Positions 10,579-21,631 of a stretch of 64,000 nucleotides of DNA are shown piece by piece. A program made the position numbers and the translations under genes. The notes under the pieces are model-generated. The model was not told the DNA's origin and did no database searches. It worked only from the letters and a program-made list of their open reading frames with translations. Within the stretch, counting starts at the first letter, position 1; the number at the start of each line of letters is the position of its first letter. Source of the DNA: Trema orientale. Taxonomy: Eukaryota > Streptophyta > Magnoliopsida > Rosales > Cannabaceae. The DNA lies in the NCBI GenBank assembly GCA_002914845.1, contig JXTC01000181.1:511040-575039 (forward strand), in the 5' to 3' direction.

Positions 10579-13500
10579 TCAGAAGTTGACAGAAGAATAT
10601 GAACTCCGGTGACCTTGAGAAGGTCCCCTGAATTTTCGTACAAGAGATGCAAAAAGACTCTGCAACAATAAACCAAAAAAGAAAAAATTGTTCAACTTAA
10701 ATTACTGTTACAGAGATTATAAGAAATAACTGAAGGTAGAGGAGTATTGAGAAACACATTAAAATACCTGCGTTCTTTGGGGTAAGCTGGTCCAAAACTC
10801 CAAATTTGGAATTACCTTGAAAAGAGAGGGACGGACATGTCAAAATATTGTTACAAGCAGAAGAACACAAAAGCATGAGAAGTTCATGGGTGCTTGCATT
10901 AGACAATTAACCTTATTTTTCCAGAGTAATATGACATCATATAGATTTCTTCTATGAACTTGAAACGTAATGAATGTAATGTTCCAGAAGTATGCTATTA
11001 GAATGAATCAAGAAAGCCAAGAGTGGATGAATCTGACACCATAATGAAATGAAGAAATTCTAGAAAGGATCTTTTGCTGTATTTGTCCGCAAGCTTTAGC
11101 ACAATTGGGGAGGGAGTAGGAAGTACAAGTTATCACATTGACGGGTCCTGAAGACATACAATGACTCGAATAATATGATCCCCAGATACAACCTCAATTA
11201 CGTAGAGGCGCTTGCCATACGATAGTTTCCCGCTATTTATGAAAGCATTTTACTTTTGAGTACTCACTTCTGTGTGTGTGTAGATATATATTTATATTTT
11301 ACATATATCTATATATATATATATCATTTTCTTCTAGTACAATGAGAATTATTAGTATAAAGACACTTTCTCAGACATGCTAGTTGTATATACCCCTTCT
11401 ACCTTCATTACAAGCCCATCCATCATTGCACATCGTATTATAGGGGCTCATATTGTCACAACTCCATCCAAGTTATTATGAAATTGTTAGATTCCTTGAT
11501 GCATAAACCTTGAGAAGATACAATCCCATATCATAACATTCAGTAGCAAGTAATGGGCTGAAGAACCCATGAACTCAGCAGAGACATACTGATGTAGCAC
11601 TAGGGAGAAAATGGAAGAAAGTGGAGGAAGAAGAGAAAAGAGAGAATTAGAGGAGGACTGAGAGAATTTTAGAGAGAGAATAAGAATTCTAGAGAGAGAA
11701 TAACTGATAGTTATATTTCATAAATCAAATCTGAATTATAATGACAATGGAGAGGCTTATTTATAGATAAGCTTAGGACACAAACTAGGAAAGTAAACTA
11801 GAACAAGCAATTGACATAAATTGGTAACTAATAACTAGTTACTTAAAATTAAAATATATCTAATAAAATAAATTAAAATACCTTGTTACTAGTTTCTATA
11901 TTTGCGCCTAGTATAAATCTTTAAAGGCCTTCTAGATGCTTCTAGATGCTTCATCACATACATACGTTGGCGTGTGTGGATAAAATCATGTATAAGTTGA
12001 CAAGCATAACAAGAAGCTCAACTTAGCAGAGAAAACATACATGTATACCACGAACGCCTTGGAAGTAACGGTAAACTGTACCAGCCAGCAGATAAGCTCC
12101 AAAAAGGCATAAGACACTGAAATCAGAGAAGTCAGTTCATGACTCGTTAAATTTTAGAGGTAGGCCAGATTTTATGTTCTAAAATTAAAACCCTTACATC
12201 AATATGAAGGTGCTAAACCAGCTCCACCCTTTTCCATGAATTTCCACAACCTCAGCACAACCAGAAGGATGTCTCAGCACTGTAGCCTGTCAGAAAAATC
12301 GAATTAAGATAGGAAGAGTGTTTTTTATAAAACAAAAAAACTGAAAACTAAACATGAAAATAAAACTGAAAACAAAACATGAAAATAACTGAACATTTAT
12401 TCCATGGAATTTCAAAACCACCATCACATATATGCAATAAAGTTGACTACGTGCTACAGCAATGGCATAAAGCAATTGTAAACTCATCTTATACCCTCAA
12501 CTACCAATACCCCCTACTTTTTTTTTTTTTTTTTGGATACAATTGTTAGGTTAGTATGGGGAGGGGGAGGAGGATGGGGATTGAACCCCAAACCTCATAC
12601 TCCTCAAAGAGGAGCTTTTGCCACACGAGTTACTAGCTAGCTCGTGGTACCAATATCCCCTGTTAAATATGCTCAAGAATGACAAAAAGTAAATAATAAA
12701 ACAGCACCACTAATTAAAATTTAGTCTGGAATTTAGTCCATACTTAAGTAGATGAGTTTGTGAAGTGGACAAACTCCATTCTGAATTGTGTAAAATCTCA
12801 ATCAGATTGGTCCAGTTATAAAACTTTCCTAGAGACTCACTGACTGAATCACCTAACTTGAAGCGGGTTATTATTTATCAAACCAGGTAGGAGGAGTAAG
12901 AAATCTACCAGCATATAAGTTTTAACCTCAGGTAAAGATTTTTTTAAAGATTTCTTCTTTATGATGTGTCCTGGCATACATAAAAGTTATTGCCACTTAG
13001 GCTGGAGGCTATGCTTTTCCTTAGATAGTGAAAAGTGATTTCTATGAGAAGCTGTCAGAATCGTTATCAGTAGCAGGAACCAAAAATCAGCATTTCTTTT
13101 CCTTTTACGAAAAAATATTTTTGAGTTAAAGCACTTACATAATCACATGCCCCAGTTTTATCCAGCAAATGTGGTCCCTGAAAAGAAAAAGATATGATAG
13201 CCACTAATAAGGTACTAAAACTCTAGGATATTGTCAATCACAATAATTGTGAAGAATAAGCTGCTACCTGAACTCCTTTTACATCACAAATCACAGATAC
13301 TGTAAGTGAACAGTTGGGCTTTACACTTGACATCTTAACAATGACACCCTTGAGAGGATTCTTCTCATCTGCCAAATTATGATTTGATACTAGTTTTAGT
13401 ATCCTAAATTTGATATTCAAAAGTACAAAATGCCAAATCAAAGTAAAATTCTTTTAAAGCATTAATTCTATGCACAAATTGGAAGGAATACCAAAGAACC

Positions 13501-15616
13501 AAAGAGGAACCCACCAATAATATTAATGTTTATGCTTGAGGCATAAGTAAAATTCTTTTAAAGCATTAATTCTATGCATAAATTTGAAGGAATACCAAAG
13601 AACCAAAGAGGAACTCACCAATAATGTTAATGTTTATGCTTGAGGCATGCCCGATGGTAGTGCATAGAGGGTAACCTGTATCAAGCATGGATCCAATTAG
13701 AATAACAATATATTACAGCCATATCCAAAGCACTTTACGTTCCAATCGTTTCCTGATATGACAGATTTATTATAAGGCAAAAGAGGTAGACCCTCAAGCA
13801 CATGAGAACTACCAAAGCCCATCTCAACCATGAAGGACTACCGCAATTTTTAGACTAAATAATTAATTCGATTACTCCAGCACTTGCTCACATTACTTAT
13901 GCACAGTTTGGAACCGAAGGACACTTTTCCAGATTATCAACATGCAAACAGTATAAAGAAACAATACAGTAGAAGCCTCAAAGAATCTTTACCCTCTACA
14001 TTTTGAGCCACAAGTGCACTACAATCCATGCCACAGCGTGATGGGCCCCCACAATCCTACGATATCAAGTAGAAATAAACTATAAAAGCAGGACCTTTTT
14101 AGTAAATTTGTGATATTAAAATGCATTGCCTCTATAATTTCAATTTGCGAAATAAGATCTGGAACAAACGTGATAAACCTATTTTCACTTTGTCTAAGGC
14201 CCAGGATTGGAAAAGAACATTACCAATTAAACTGGTGACTAACTACCATCATATTAGATTTATGAAACATAAAGAATACGAAATGGACTCCGCCCTATAT
14301 AAAAAAAGAAGAAAAAGATTTAAGACTAAATCAATTTGTAAGACTTGAGAGACGTTACCCAGCAGTCAACACATGTAGGTGGATCATGGTTAAATACCAT
14401 TCCATCGCAAAGCTGCACGTGAAGAACAATGAAGAAAAACTCAACATAAGTAATAAGGGATTTCCAATAAACTGAAGAAGTCTACGATTTCTAACAAAAA
14501 GCTTTATTTCAAAAAAGAAAAGAAAGACAAAAATGACAATGGTTTCGATCAATGCGTTTGAACTTAAGTCTAGAGAAGTTCTGTTTCAGTTCAACACAGT
14601 TTGTTTTAAGTCCCTAGCTACAAAGCCTGAAAGTCTAAAATACAAAAGAAAATCGATGCCTTGTTGTTCAAAAGAAAGCTTAAAACTCAACTGCTTTTTA
14701 AGATTAGTATAGTGATAAGAACAATCAATAGGAAAACAAAGATGTGTGACCTGATGGAGCCAACCTGAAACCATAGCACAGTCTCGTTTACTGCCACCTT
14801 ATAAAACCTGTAGGAGTGAAAAAATAGCAAGAAAAACCCAGTAACCTAATTAGAACAAACCTACAATATAAACATACGTATAGAAACGCAACCATAAATA
14901 TGGATTGCTTATCAACTATACTAGCAACCTATTAGAGCATAGTGTTCCGAACATTTAATGGTCATTCAGACAATCTATTATAGTAAACCACAAAAAATCA
15001 AAGAGACACAACCTAAGTTCTCAAAACAATGGGTGTCGGGAATAACTGGTGCAACTACAAAAAAGTATTGAAATTTCCAATAGTTCATACTACTCTAAAA
15101 TAGCAATTACAGCCAAGAAAAGCTAGATTCAAACCCCAGCTCGTAAACCCAGTTCACTGTATTGATAAGATTATCAATATAATACATCTACATAGTAAAA
15201 GCGTCAATAACAATGTGCACAAAATGCAAAGACCAATTAACAACGCATGAAAATAGCGTACACCCATAACAAGAAATAACCCAAATTACAGGTACCAAAT
15301 CGAAATCCACAAAAATGGGCGATAACCCAGTAAAGAAGAGAGCACAGATCACAGATATGAAATAGTAATCAATCATGAAAAATGAAAAATAATAATAATA
15401 ATTGTAGAAATAAGTAAGTTAGAGAAAAAGAGAGTAGTACCCATCTTCGCTGAGGACGCCATGAGGGTATTTAGGTTGAGGAGAAGCCAAGCTGAAGTTG
15501 TAGAGCTTGTTGCGGTCGCTAACACTGAATTCGCAGATGGCCGAGGCTGAGTTAACTCGGTATGAAATCGTTGCAAGAACAATAAGCCATTTCAGTAAAT
15601 CGATCCCAATTACCAT
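10579..15616 (-). CDS. ATG27: ATG27-like type I membrane protein (MRH/mannose-6-phosphate-receptor-like lumenal domain)
   Basis: Exons in transcript order: 15616-15441, 14807-14765, 14412-14359, 14056-13993, 13675-13619, 13368-13268, 13177-13139, 12286-12198, 12116-12041, 10815-10768, 10659-10579; all are GT-AG and in frame, giving 275 aa. Residues 1-26 form a signal peptide (LLKWLIVLATI core). The lumenal part (about 27-197) is Cys-rich (CEFSVSD, LCDGMVFNHDPPTC, DCGGPSRCGMDC, YPLCT, NCSLTVSVICD, GACDY), as in the ATG27/MRH fold. One membrane span lies at about 200-222 (FSTFILIVLCLFGAYLLAG), then a ~50-residue cytosolic tail ends SYSSVNF. Yeast Atg27 traffics between Golgi, vacuole and endosomes and supports Atg9 cycling; a plant role is inferred by homology. 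YSSV (270-273) fits the Yxx-phi sorting form. Intron 9 holds a solo LTR, intron 7 a SINE, and exon 5 is partly duplicated into intron 5. Confidence 0.85.
11590..11956 (-). mobile_element. Solo LTR (probably Ty1-copia) in intron 9 of the ATG27-like gene
   Basis: A 367-bp unit bounded on the plus strand by TGATGTAGC and GCTTCATCA, so the ends are TGATG and CATCA, the TG...CA form of an LTR. Perfect 5-bp target duplications (CATAC) lie at 11585-11589 and 11957-11961. On the minus strand it has a TATA box (tctataaataagcc, about 11757-11770) followed by a CT-rich stretch like an R/U5 leader. No internal retrotransposon sequence remains, so it formed by LTR-LTR recombination. It has the same sense as the host gene and lies about 85 bp downstream of exon 9. 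Confidence 0.85.
12516..12647 (-). mobile_element. tRNA-derived SINE in intron 7 of the ATG27-like gene
   Basis: On the minus strand the element begins near 'ccacgagctagctagtaact' (box A-like), carries 'ggttcaatcccc' (box B, about 12575-12586) and ends in an A-rich tail, seen as the T-run at about 12518-12534. Flanking target duplications are 'taccaatacccccT' (12502-12515) and 'taccaatatcccct' (12648-12661), 13 of 14 identical. The head differs from the shared-tail SINE family in this window, so it belongs to another family. Confidence 0.8.
13441..13648. repeat. 104-bp tandem duplication spanning half of ATG27 exon 5 and its donor
   Basis: 13441-13544 and 13545-13648 are direct, head-to-tail copies with four mismatches in 104 positions. 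The right copy contains the last 30 coding bases of exon 5 plus its donor (gtgagt). The left copy lies wholly in intron 5 and keeps the same coding stretch and a second, slightly changed donor (gtgggt). The left copy has no acceptor of its own. Confidence 0.9.
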
Positions 15617-16261
15617 TTTTTTCCTTCTGTTCCCTAATGAAAAAACAAGCTCGAATTGGTTCTCTCAGGTTTTGTATAGACTGTATCTAGAATTATAGAA
15701 ACAAAGTCTCTGTCCCTGCCGAGACGCAAGAAATTCCGCGGTAAGTTTAATATAAAGTATAGAAAATATTTATGTCGTTTATGATACAGAAAAACTTCTT
15801 TTTTCTTTTAATGCTGCAATTTATTAAAAAATAATTACTTATACATTTTGTAAATTGCATATAAATTTGTATGTTTTGTAAATTGCATGTATATTGATAT
15901 TTTTCTATTTATTAACATTTCTTATTTTGTTCCTTAAAATCCTTGTTTTAGGAGTATTTCCCACTTATTCTTTTTTATTCGAAATGAAACTTTGCAAATC
16001 ATTCGTATTTTAGGAGTGTGCAAATCAAATATTAAACGCAATAAAATAATTCACTTTTCCAATTGTAACACTAAAAATCAGTATTATCGTTTATCAACAA
16101 TAAAATCACTTTTCCATAACGACAGTTTTCAGACAAAATATAAGAAAGAAAAGCCGGCCTTTGGGCATGAAAGGAAGAAGATTTTTAAACACAAACATGT
16201 TTTCAGACATAAAGATAAAAAATGATAAATCGACTTTTTTTTAATTCTTTTTTTAAATAAA
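15617..16261. other. Upstream region of the ATG27-like gene
   Basis: The first 100 bases or so are the likely 5' UTR and core promoter of the minus-strand ATG27-like gene (ATG complement at 15614-15616). I see no convincing TATA box at the usual distance. The remainder is AT-rich with no gene; the open frame at 15992-16225 shows no family signature. Confidence 0.4.
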
Positions 16262-16430
16262 ATTAGGACTTAACTAATGACTTACACTTATTACAAATTA
16301 AAAGAAAATACATATTATTACCCAATTCGCATCCCACCCTACACATTAAAAATTAGTGTGATTCGAATTTAGGACCAAAATCACAGATAATGATACTCTT
16401 ACCACTTTAGCCAACTCACTTCGTCATATT
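16262..16430 (-). mobile_element. tRNA-derived SINE, shared-tail family, copy 2
   Basis: The minus-strand head reads 'gacgaagtgagttggctaaa' then gtggtaagag (box A-like), with a box B-like 'aattcgaatcac' downstream. The head closely parallels the one at 6268 (gatgaagtgaggtggctcaa). The tail 'aatttgtaataagtgtaag' then 'tcattagttaag' matches the copies at 6268-6463 and 34375-34537. Target duplications are not obvious. Confidence 0.65.
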
Positions 16431-16998
16431 TCTTTTATCTTAATAACAGCTCAACTACAGATTCTGGAATACCAGTGATTTTTTTTTCAGGGGAATACCA
16501 TGATATTTTCAATATTACACCACGGCATGAAATTTGTTTGAAAAAAAAAAACACACACACACACACAAGTCGTTTTTTTTTTTTTTTTTTGAGAAAAAAA
16601 ACACACGTCGTTTAGTTAAGAATTACAACAGAAATAGCGGCTTCTAACATCTAAACGTCTTATACGAATTAAACGACTTGATATATCTAAAAATTTGTTG
16701 ACAAACGACAACGAACTTTTTACATGCCAAAGCAAACTCCGAGGACCACAACCACATGTTATGTTTAATTAAACCAAAGTCCACAGCAAATGGTATAAAT
16801 AAGACGACATGTCGTTTAACATCTTACAATGTAAGAACAACATGTCATTTTTTTTTTTACTTGACCAACATGTCATTTTTATTAATAAGAGATTGCAACT
16901 CTATAAAATTAAACAACCTGCGTTTTGGTTCAATAAAGCACGTTAAAGGGAAACTGTCATTGCACTTAATTTTAGTCCTTGTGGTGAAATATTGGTAA
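16431..16998. other. Intergenic, low-complexity tracts only
   Basis: Contains an (AC)n tract near 16551-16566, T-runs near 16575 and an AT-rich remainder. The frame at 16756-16998 has no recognisable domain. Ends in the 9-bp target duplication of the next MITE. Confidence 0.4.
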
Positions 16999-17357
16999 GG
17001 GTAAACTGCAAAAAATTGTCCTAAGGTTTGAGTGTCTTATAATTTAAATTCTAAAGTCTGGACTATGTAAAATAATAGCCTGAGATGAATTTCTGAAAAT
17101 TAATAGCATGAGTTAACTTTTTGAATAACTTTAATTAATAAAAGACAATAATATCCTCAAAATTAAGGAGAATAATAAGGATTAATCAAGTTTTAATGGA
17201 GAATATTATTATTTTTCGTTACTAAAATTAGTTAAAAAGTCAGTTAAAAGTATTAATTTTTAGAAATTCATTTCAGACTACTATTTTGTAGAGTCTAAAT
17301 TTTAGAGTTTAAATTACAAAATACTCCAACTTCAAGATATTTTTTTGTAATTTACTA
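16999..17357. mobile_element. MITE family A (Mutator-type), intact copy with 9-bp target duplication
   Basis: A 359-bp element flanked by perfect TATTGGTAA at 16990-16998 and 17358-17366; 9-bp duplications are typical of Mutator-like elements. The two halves are long inverted repeats: the left end 'gggtaaactgcaaaaaattg' parallels the complement of the right end 'tagtaaattacaaaaaaata', and the similarity continues inward for roughly 140 bp (for example 'tttctgaaaattaatag'). There is no coding capacity. Related copies lie at 56221-56577 and, broken up, at 20291-25470. Confidence 0.8.
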
Positions 17358-17404
17358 TATTGGTAAAATGAAACTTCACTTTATAAAATGCTTATTACTT
17401 TTAT

Positions 17405-18488
17405 GGGCGTTTCTAGAATACGGTATATATTTTAGGTATATCGATACGGTTAAAAAAGCCTTTTTGTAGACCGTCCGATCAAAATCTAGTGATTTAAATA
17501 TCTTAGTACGTACAGGTTAATATGCACCTTCTTTTACTTAATTTTCTTCTCCTTCTTCCTCTTCTCTCATTCAAGTACGTCTCCATCTTTCTCTTTTTAT
17601 ATTTGCAGAAACAAAAGAATTTTAAGAGGATAGATAGCTTCTTCTCCAACTCTAGGGAAATCTCAGCAACCCATTTTGGAATTGATGTATTTCTTTGCAA
17701 CCACTGCATAGATTGCATATAATAAACCCATAGAAAGATCTAAATTTGGATTTTGGCAGCTGGCGAAGTTTTTCATTCGTTTTTTTTTTTTTTTTGGGCT
17801 CTGGAAGAGAAGTTTTTCATTTGTTGATGTTATTTATTTCCACATGGGTGGTGTGATATAGAGTGATGAAGAAAACTAAAGAACAATTTCCTTTTGGCAC
17901 TCAATTTTAGGGATTATTTCTATTCAGAATTCTTTTTGGATGATATTGAACGAGTTTAGTAGAAATTCTTATGGAGATTTTTTAGAGGATCGAATTTTGC
18001 AAATGGGTTTTGCACTTGAAGAAATTTAATCAAAGTATGCACTTTGAAACTGTTCATTTTTTTCCTGCTGTTCAATGCTATAAACTTGAGCAATCAAAAC
18101 AAAACTTCTCCAAAATCCATGAATTATAATGGCTATTGAGATCGGGTTCTTGAGCTTCTAAGAAATGGTCTCAAGCCTACACCTTGTTATTTTAATTCTA
18201 ATATGCTCGATCCAAAATGTTCTTCACCCCTAACCCCTTCACCTGGCTTTGCACATGGCCTTGTGTTTAGGAAAGATTAATGGGAGGGTCGGGTGAAAGA
18301 GTGAGCAGGTAGCAGAGCCAAAGAAGAAAGATGGAAAGAAAAAAGGGGAAAAAGAGACTAAGTGTGGGAAGGTACAAAGTTATTCTATATAACTCATTAA
18401 GTCAGATCCATTCAATTCAAATCTAATGGTCCATATTTAATACCGTATTAATAAACCTATTTCATTATACCGTATGCTAGAAGCTCCC
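17405..18488. mobile_element. 1.08-kb terminal-inverted-repeat element with 9-bp target duplication
   Basis: The ends are inverted repeats: left 'gggcgtttctagaatacggt' and right, complemented, 'gggagcttctagcatacggt', with similarity continuing to about 55 bp. Perfect 9-bp duplications TACTTTTAT flank it at 17396-17404 and 18489-18497. No transposase is recognisable; the overlapping frames near 17503-17722 are on opposite strands and without motifs. The 9-bp duplication suggests a non-autonomous Mutator-like element. Confidence 0.75.
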
Positions 18489-18499
18489 TACTTTTATAT

Positions 18500-19025
18500 C
18501 GGGGTGTAAATTAGGTTATTCATGCCTAGCTCAAACACACACTTTTGGATTTGGGTGGGCTCAGACTTATATTTTTGGGTTTCATTATATTTCGGGTCGG
18601 TCTTAGATTTATATAACTGAAGCCCAAAGTCCATCCCTAAAAACTTCATACTTGACCTTAGGGCCAGGTTTCGAGTTTTACATTCAAATCGAGTTTGATT
18701 TTTGGGCTTTTAAAACCAAAATAAAAATATTAAATATGACATAAAAAATACAAAAACAAAAAATTGAGGCAAACAACTATGTCTTGTTTAAAATTTTAAG
18801 TTTAATTCAAGCTTTATTTTTAATTTTTAATGACTTTTTAGGATTTTCGGGCTTTTAAGATCTCCAACTTTAAGCCGGACTTCGAGCGGGGTTCATGTAA
18901 AAAATGCTAAGTCCAAATCCGACACTAAGAATAGTAGGCTTCGAGTCGGGCACAGGCCAAGTTCGTGTTAGTCTTTTTTCAAGCAAGCTATCGGGTTTTA
19001 GACTTTCGGACTCTTTTTATACCCC
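18500..19025. mobile_element. Second inverted-repeat element inserted into the target duplication of the first
   Basis: Left end 'ggggtgtaaattagg' and right end, complemented, 'ggggtataaaaagag' form short imperfect inverted repeats. The element is flanked by TACTTTTATAT on both sides (18489-18499 and 19026-19036). The GGGGTGTAAA terminus and a body rich in 'tcgggctttt'-type words resemble small hAT-related plant elements; this assignment is inference. It sits in the right-hand target duplication of the 17405-18488 element and is therefore younger. Confidence 0.6.
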
Positions 19026-19036
19026 TACTTTTATAT

Positions 19037-20290
19037 AATACAATAGTTTAGACTGTTAGGCATTGCTGCTACAAAATGCTTATTACTTTTATTTAGGGCA
19101 TACATATGTGTTTGAATGTTAGGTATTGAATTATATTAATGTAGCAGCAATTACTCATTTATTATAAATTATTTTTTTTTCTTTTTATGAAAATCGGCCA
19201 TTTACAAATTATGGACTCAGATTAACGGTGTATAATTGTCATTATAATCTAATAGAGAGCTATACTTAACTGCTATACTTAAGTAAGAAAAACTAATATC
19301 AAATCTCACATTTTCCTAATCTTATGCAGAGAACATTCTTATACCTACCTTGATCATTTGATTCAAGGAACCAACAATAGTATAAGAGAAATCAACTGAA
19401 AAAAAAAATTGAATTTTGCTATTATTTCCATACGAAATTAACCACTTGGGATGAGTGAATCATTGTTGAGATAATTAGAGCAATCTCCAATATGAATTGA
19501 AAATTCAGAAGGTCAAAATAATACAACAAATATAATTCAGGGCCCATTAATGTAGTTAACATCATCTTTTTAGTGATTGAAAAGTAACTCAAAAGTTAAA
19601 TCCAGTCTTTTCGTACATAAATTCTTTATGAAAGAGTATTTTAGAGAAAAGTCTATCTAAATTAAGGTTAGTGAAACAAATGGTCCCCCAACTATTCAAC
19701 TAGTTATAGTTTGATTCGCAAAGTTTTAATTTTAGCAATTAAGTTCCTAAATTTTAAATCCAATGTAATTTAGTTTATTGATTATCCAAATCGAAACATA
19801 CTATTAAATTTCTAAAGAAAAACACACATAAAAAGTATGTGATAGCATCTAAAAGGAAATTTGGGGAAAAATAAAGTAAACACAAGGATTTGGAGGAAAG
19901 AAAAAATGTATTGTTTGCATTTTTTAGGGTTTTTAAGATTATAAATTTAGGAGAAAAAATCGGTAATTATATATTTTTATACTCAAAATTCTCAAATTAC
20001 TCCTCAAATACACTTTTAGATACTACCAAGTACTATTCATGTGTGTTTTCCATCAAAAATTTAACAATATATTATAATTTAGATAGTTTAAGGAGTAAAT
20101 TGCATAAAATTGGAAATTTCAATAACTTAATTGACAAAATTAGAATATTGCAGACCAAATTATTTCAAGTTGGATAGTTTAGAGAAGGTCCGTTTGTGAC
20201 ATAAACCCATAAAATAAGTTATACTCAGACCACAAAAATACAGGACAATAATGCTGGACAATGTGAAAAGACAATTTTATAGATAATTTC
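19037..20290. other. Intergenic region, no gene recognised
   Basis: AT-rich DNA. Near 19071-19092 there is another copy of a ~22-bp word, 'aaaatgcttattactttta', which also occurs at 17385-17403 beside the first element; it may be part of a further duplication. The frame at 19890-20177 has no domain signature. Phrases such as 'aagttttaattttagcaatt' near 19720 suggest old transposon debris that I cannot delimit. Confidence 0.4.
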
Positions 20291-21631
20291 TAGGATGAAT
20301 TTTTCTACAATTTTAATTCTGAAGTTTGAATTTTGCAAAATAATATCATCACTTAAGAATTTTAAAAATTGATAAATTAGGTTGACTTTTTGAATAACTT
20401 TAACGAATAAAAGATAATAATATCATCAAAATTAAGGTAAAGAATAAGGTACAATCTAGTTTTAGAAAAATTCTAGTATAAGAGGGACAAATTCTCTCCA
20501 GTACGTAAGAGTGTTTTCTTGGATAATACAATGGCTATTAATTGGTCTTAAAAGTTTACCCACGTCTTGTACTCTACTCCAAAATAATATATCCCAGAAA
20601 ACCTAAAAAAAATGAAAGAGAAAAAAAAACAACCACCAACCACGGTTTCTCCTCCGTCTCTCTAAATTCTCATACTTCTGGTAGCCTCTCTTATTTCTTG
20701 TAGAGTTTCCCTCCCTCTTCGTCAATTGGAGCATCTTTTTTAGTTCATCTTTATTTTTTAAAAATGCAAGTTGTATTCTTGTAAATACAAAAAAAAAAAG
20801 AAAAGAGAAAATACATCTTCTTCTTCCTAATAAAACTGTGATTAAAAGTAATCAATCTAAATTAGCTTGAAAATTTTGAGAGATAAAGTAGTCAGTTGAA
20901 AGGGGTAGATAGATCTAATGAGATAACGAGATTACAAAGATTGAATTTGATTATTTTACTTTTTATTTATTTATTATTTTTGCCATAGAAGAACTTGCGT
21001 TGCTTTGAACTCACAGAGATGGAATTGGTTCCCCATTTTTTTTTCATCTTATTTATTTTCTTGAACATTAAAGACAAAAATTATGTCCGTCTTCATCCGA
21101 AATCCATCGGATGAGAAAGAGAGTTAGATCAAAAGTATAACATCATACCATTGATAGTCTTTCTGGGTTCTCATTCAAAAGAAAAAACAAAAATCCTTTC
21201 ATGATATTTACTCTTTTCAAATGGGTATGAAGCAAAAATTTGAGATTTTTTTCTTTTGATCATAACCAAAGGCGTTTAATTATCTATCTATTTATATATT
21301 TTTGAAAGAGAATCAAAGGTATTTCTGATATATTTTATCAATCGAGGTCGGTTAAAAAATTCAATATTTGTCTAACAAAGGGCCACAAAGGAGAGAATTA
21401 GTCAATTTAAATCCTATGTTTCAACTCTGTTTTAGAGATAAGCTGTTTATTGAGGCCACTTCACTAAAGACCATCCTACGATAAATACAATTTCAATTTA
21501 AGGGCTTAAAAAATACTATTACAAGTAGGAGAAGCAAAGCATAATATTATTATTTTTTAGTTTTAATAAAGCAAAATATTACTTTTTTAGTTACTATAAT
21601 TAGTCAAAAAGTCAGTTTATAGTATCGATTT

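Noticed and set aside
12575..12647. tRNA-like box A and box B
   Set aside because: No complete acceptor-stem/anticodon fold; the A tail and target duplications show a SINE, not a tRNA gene. The same reasoning applies at 6268, 16262 and 34375.
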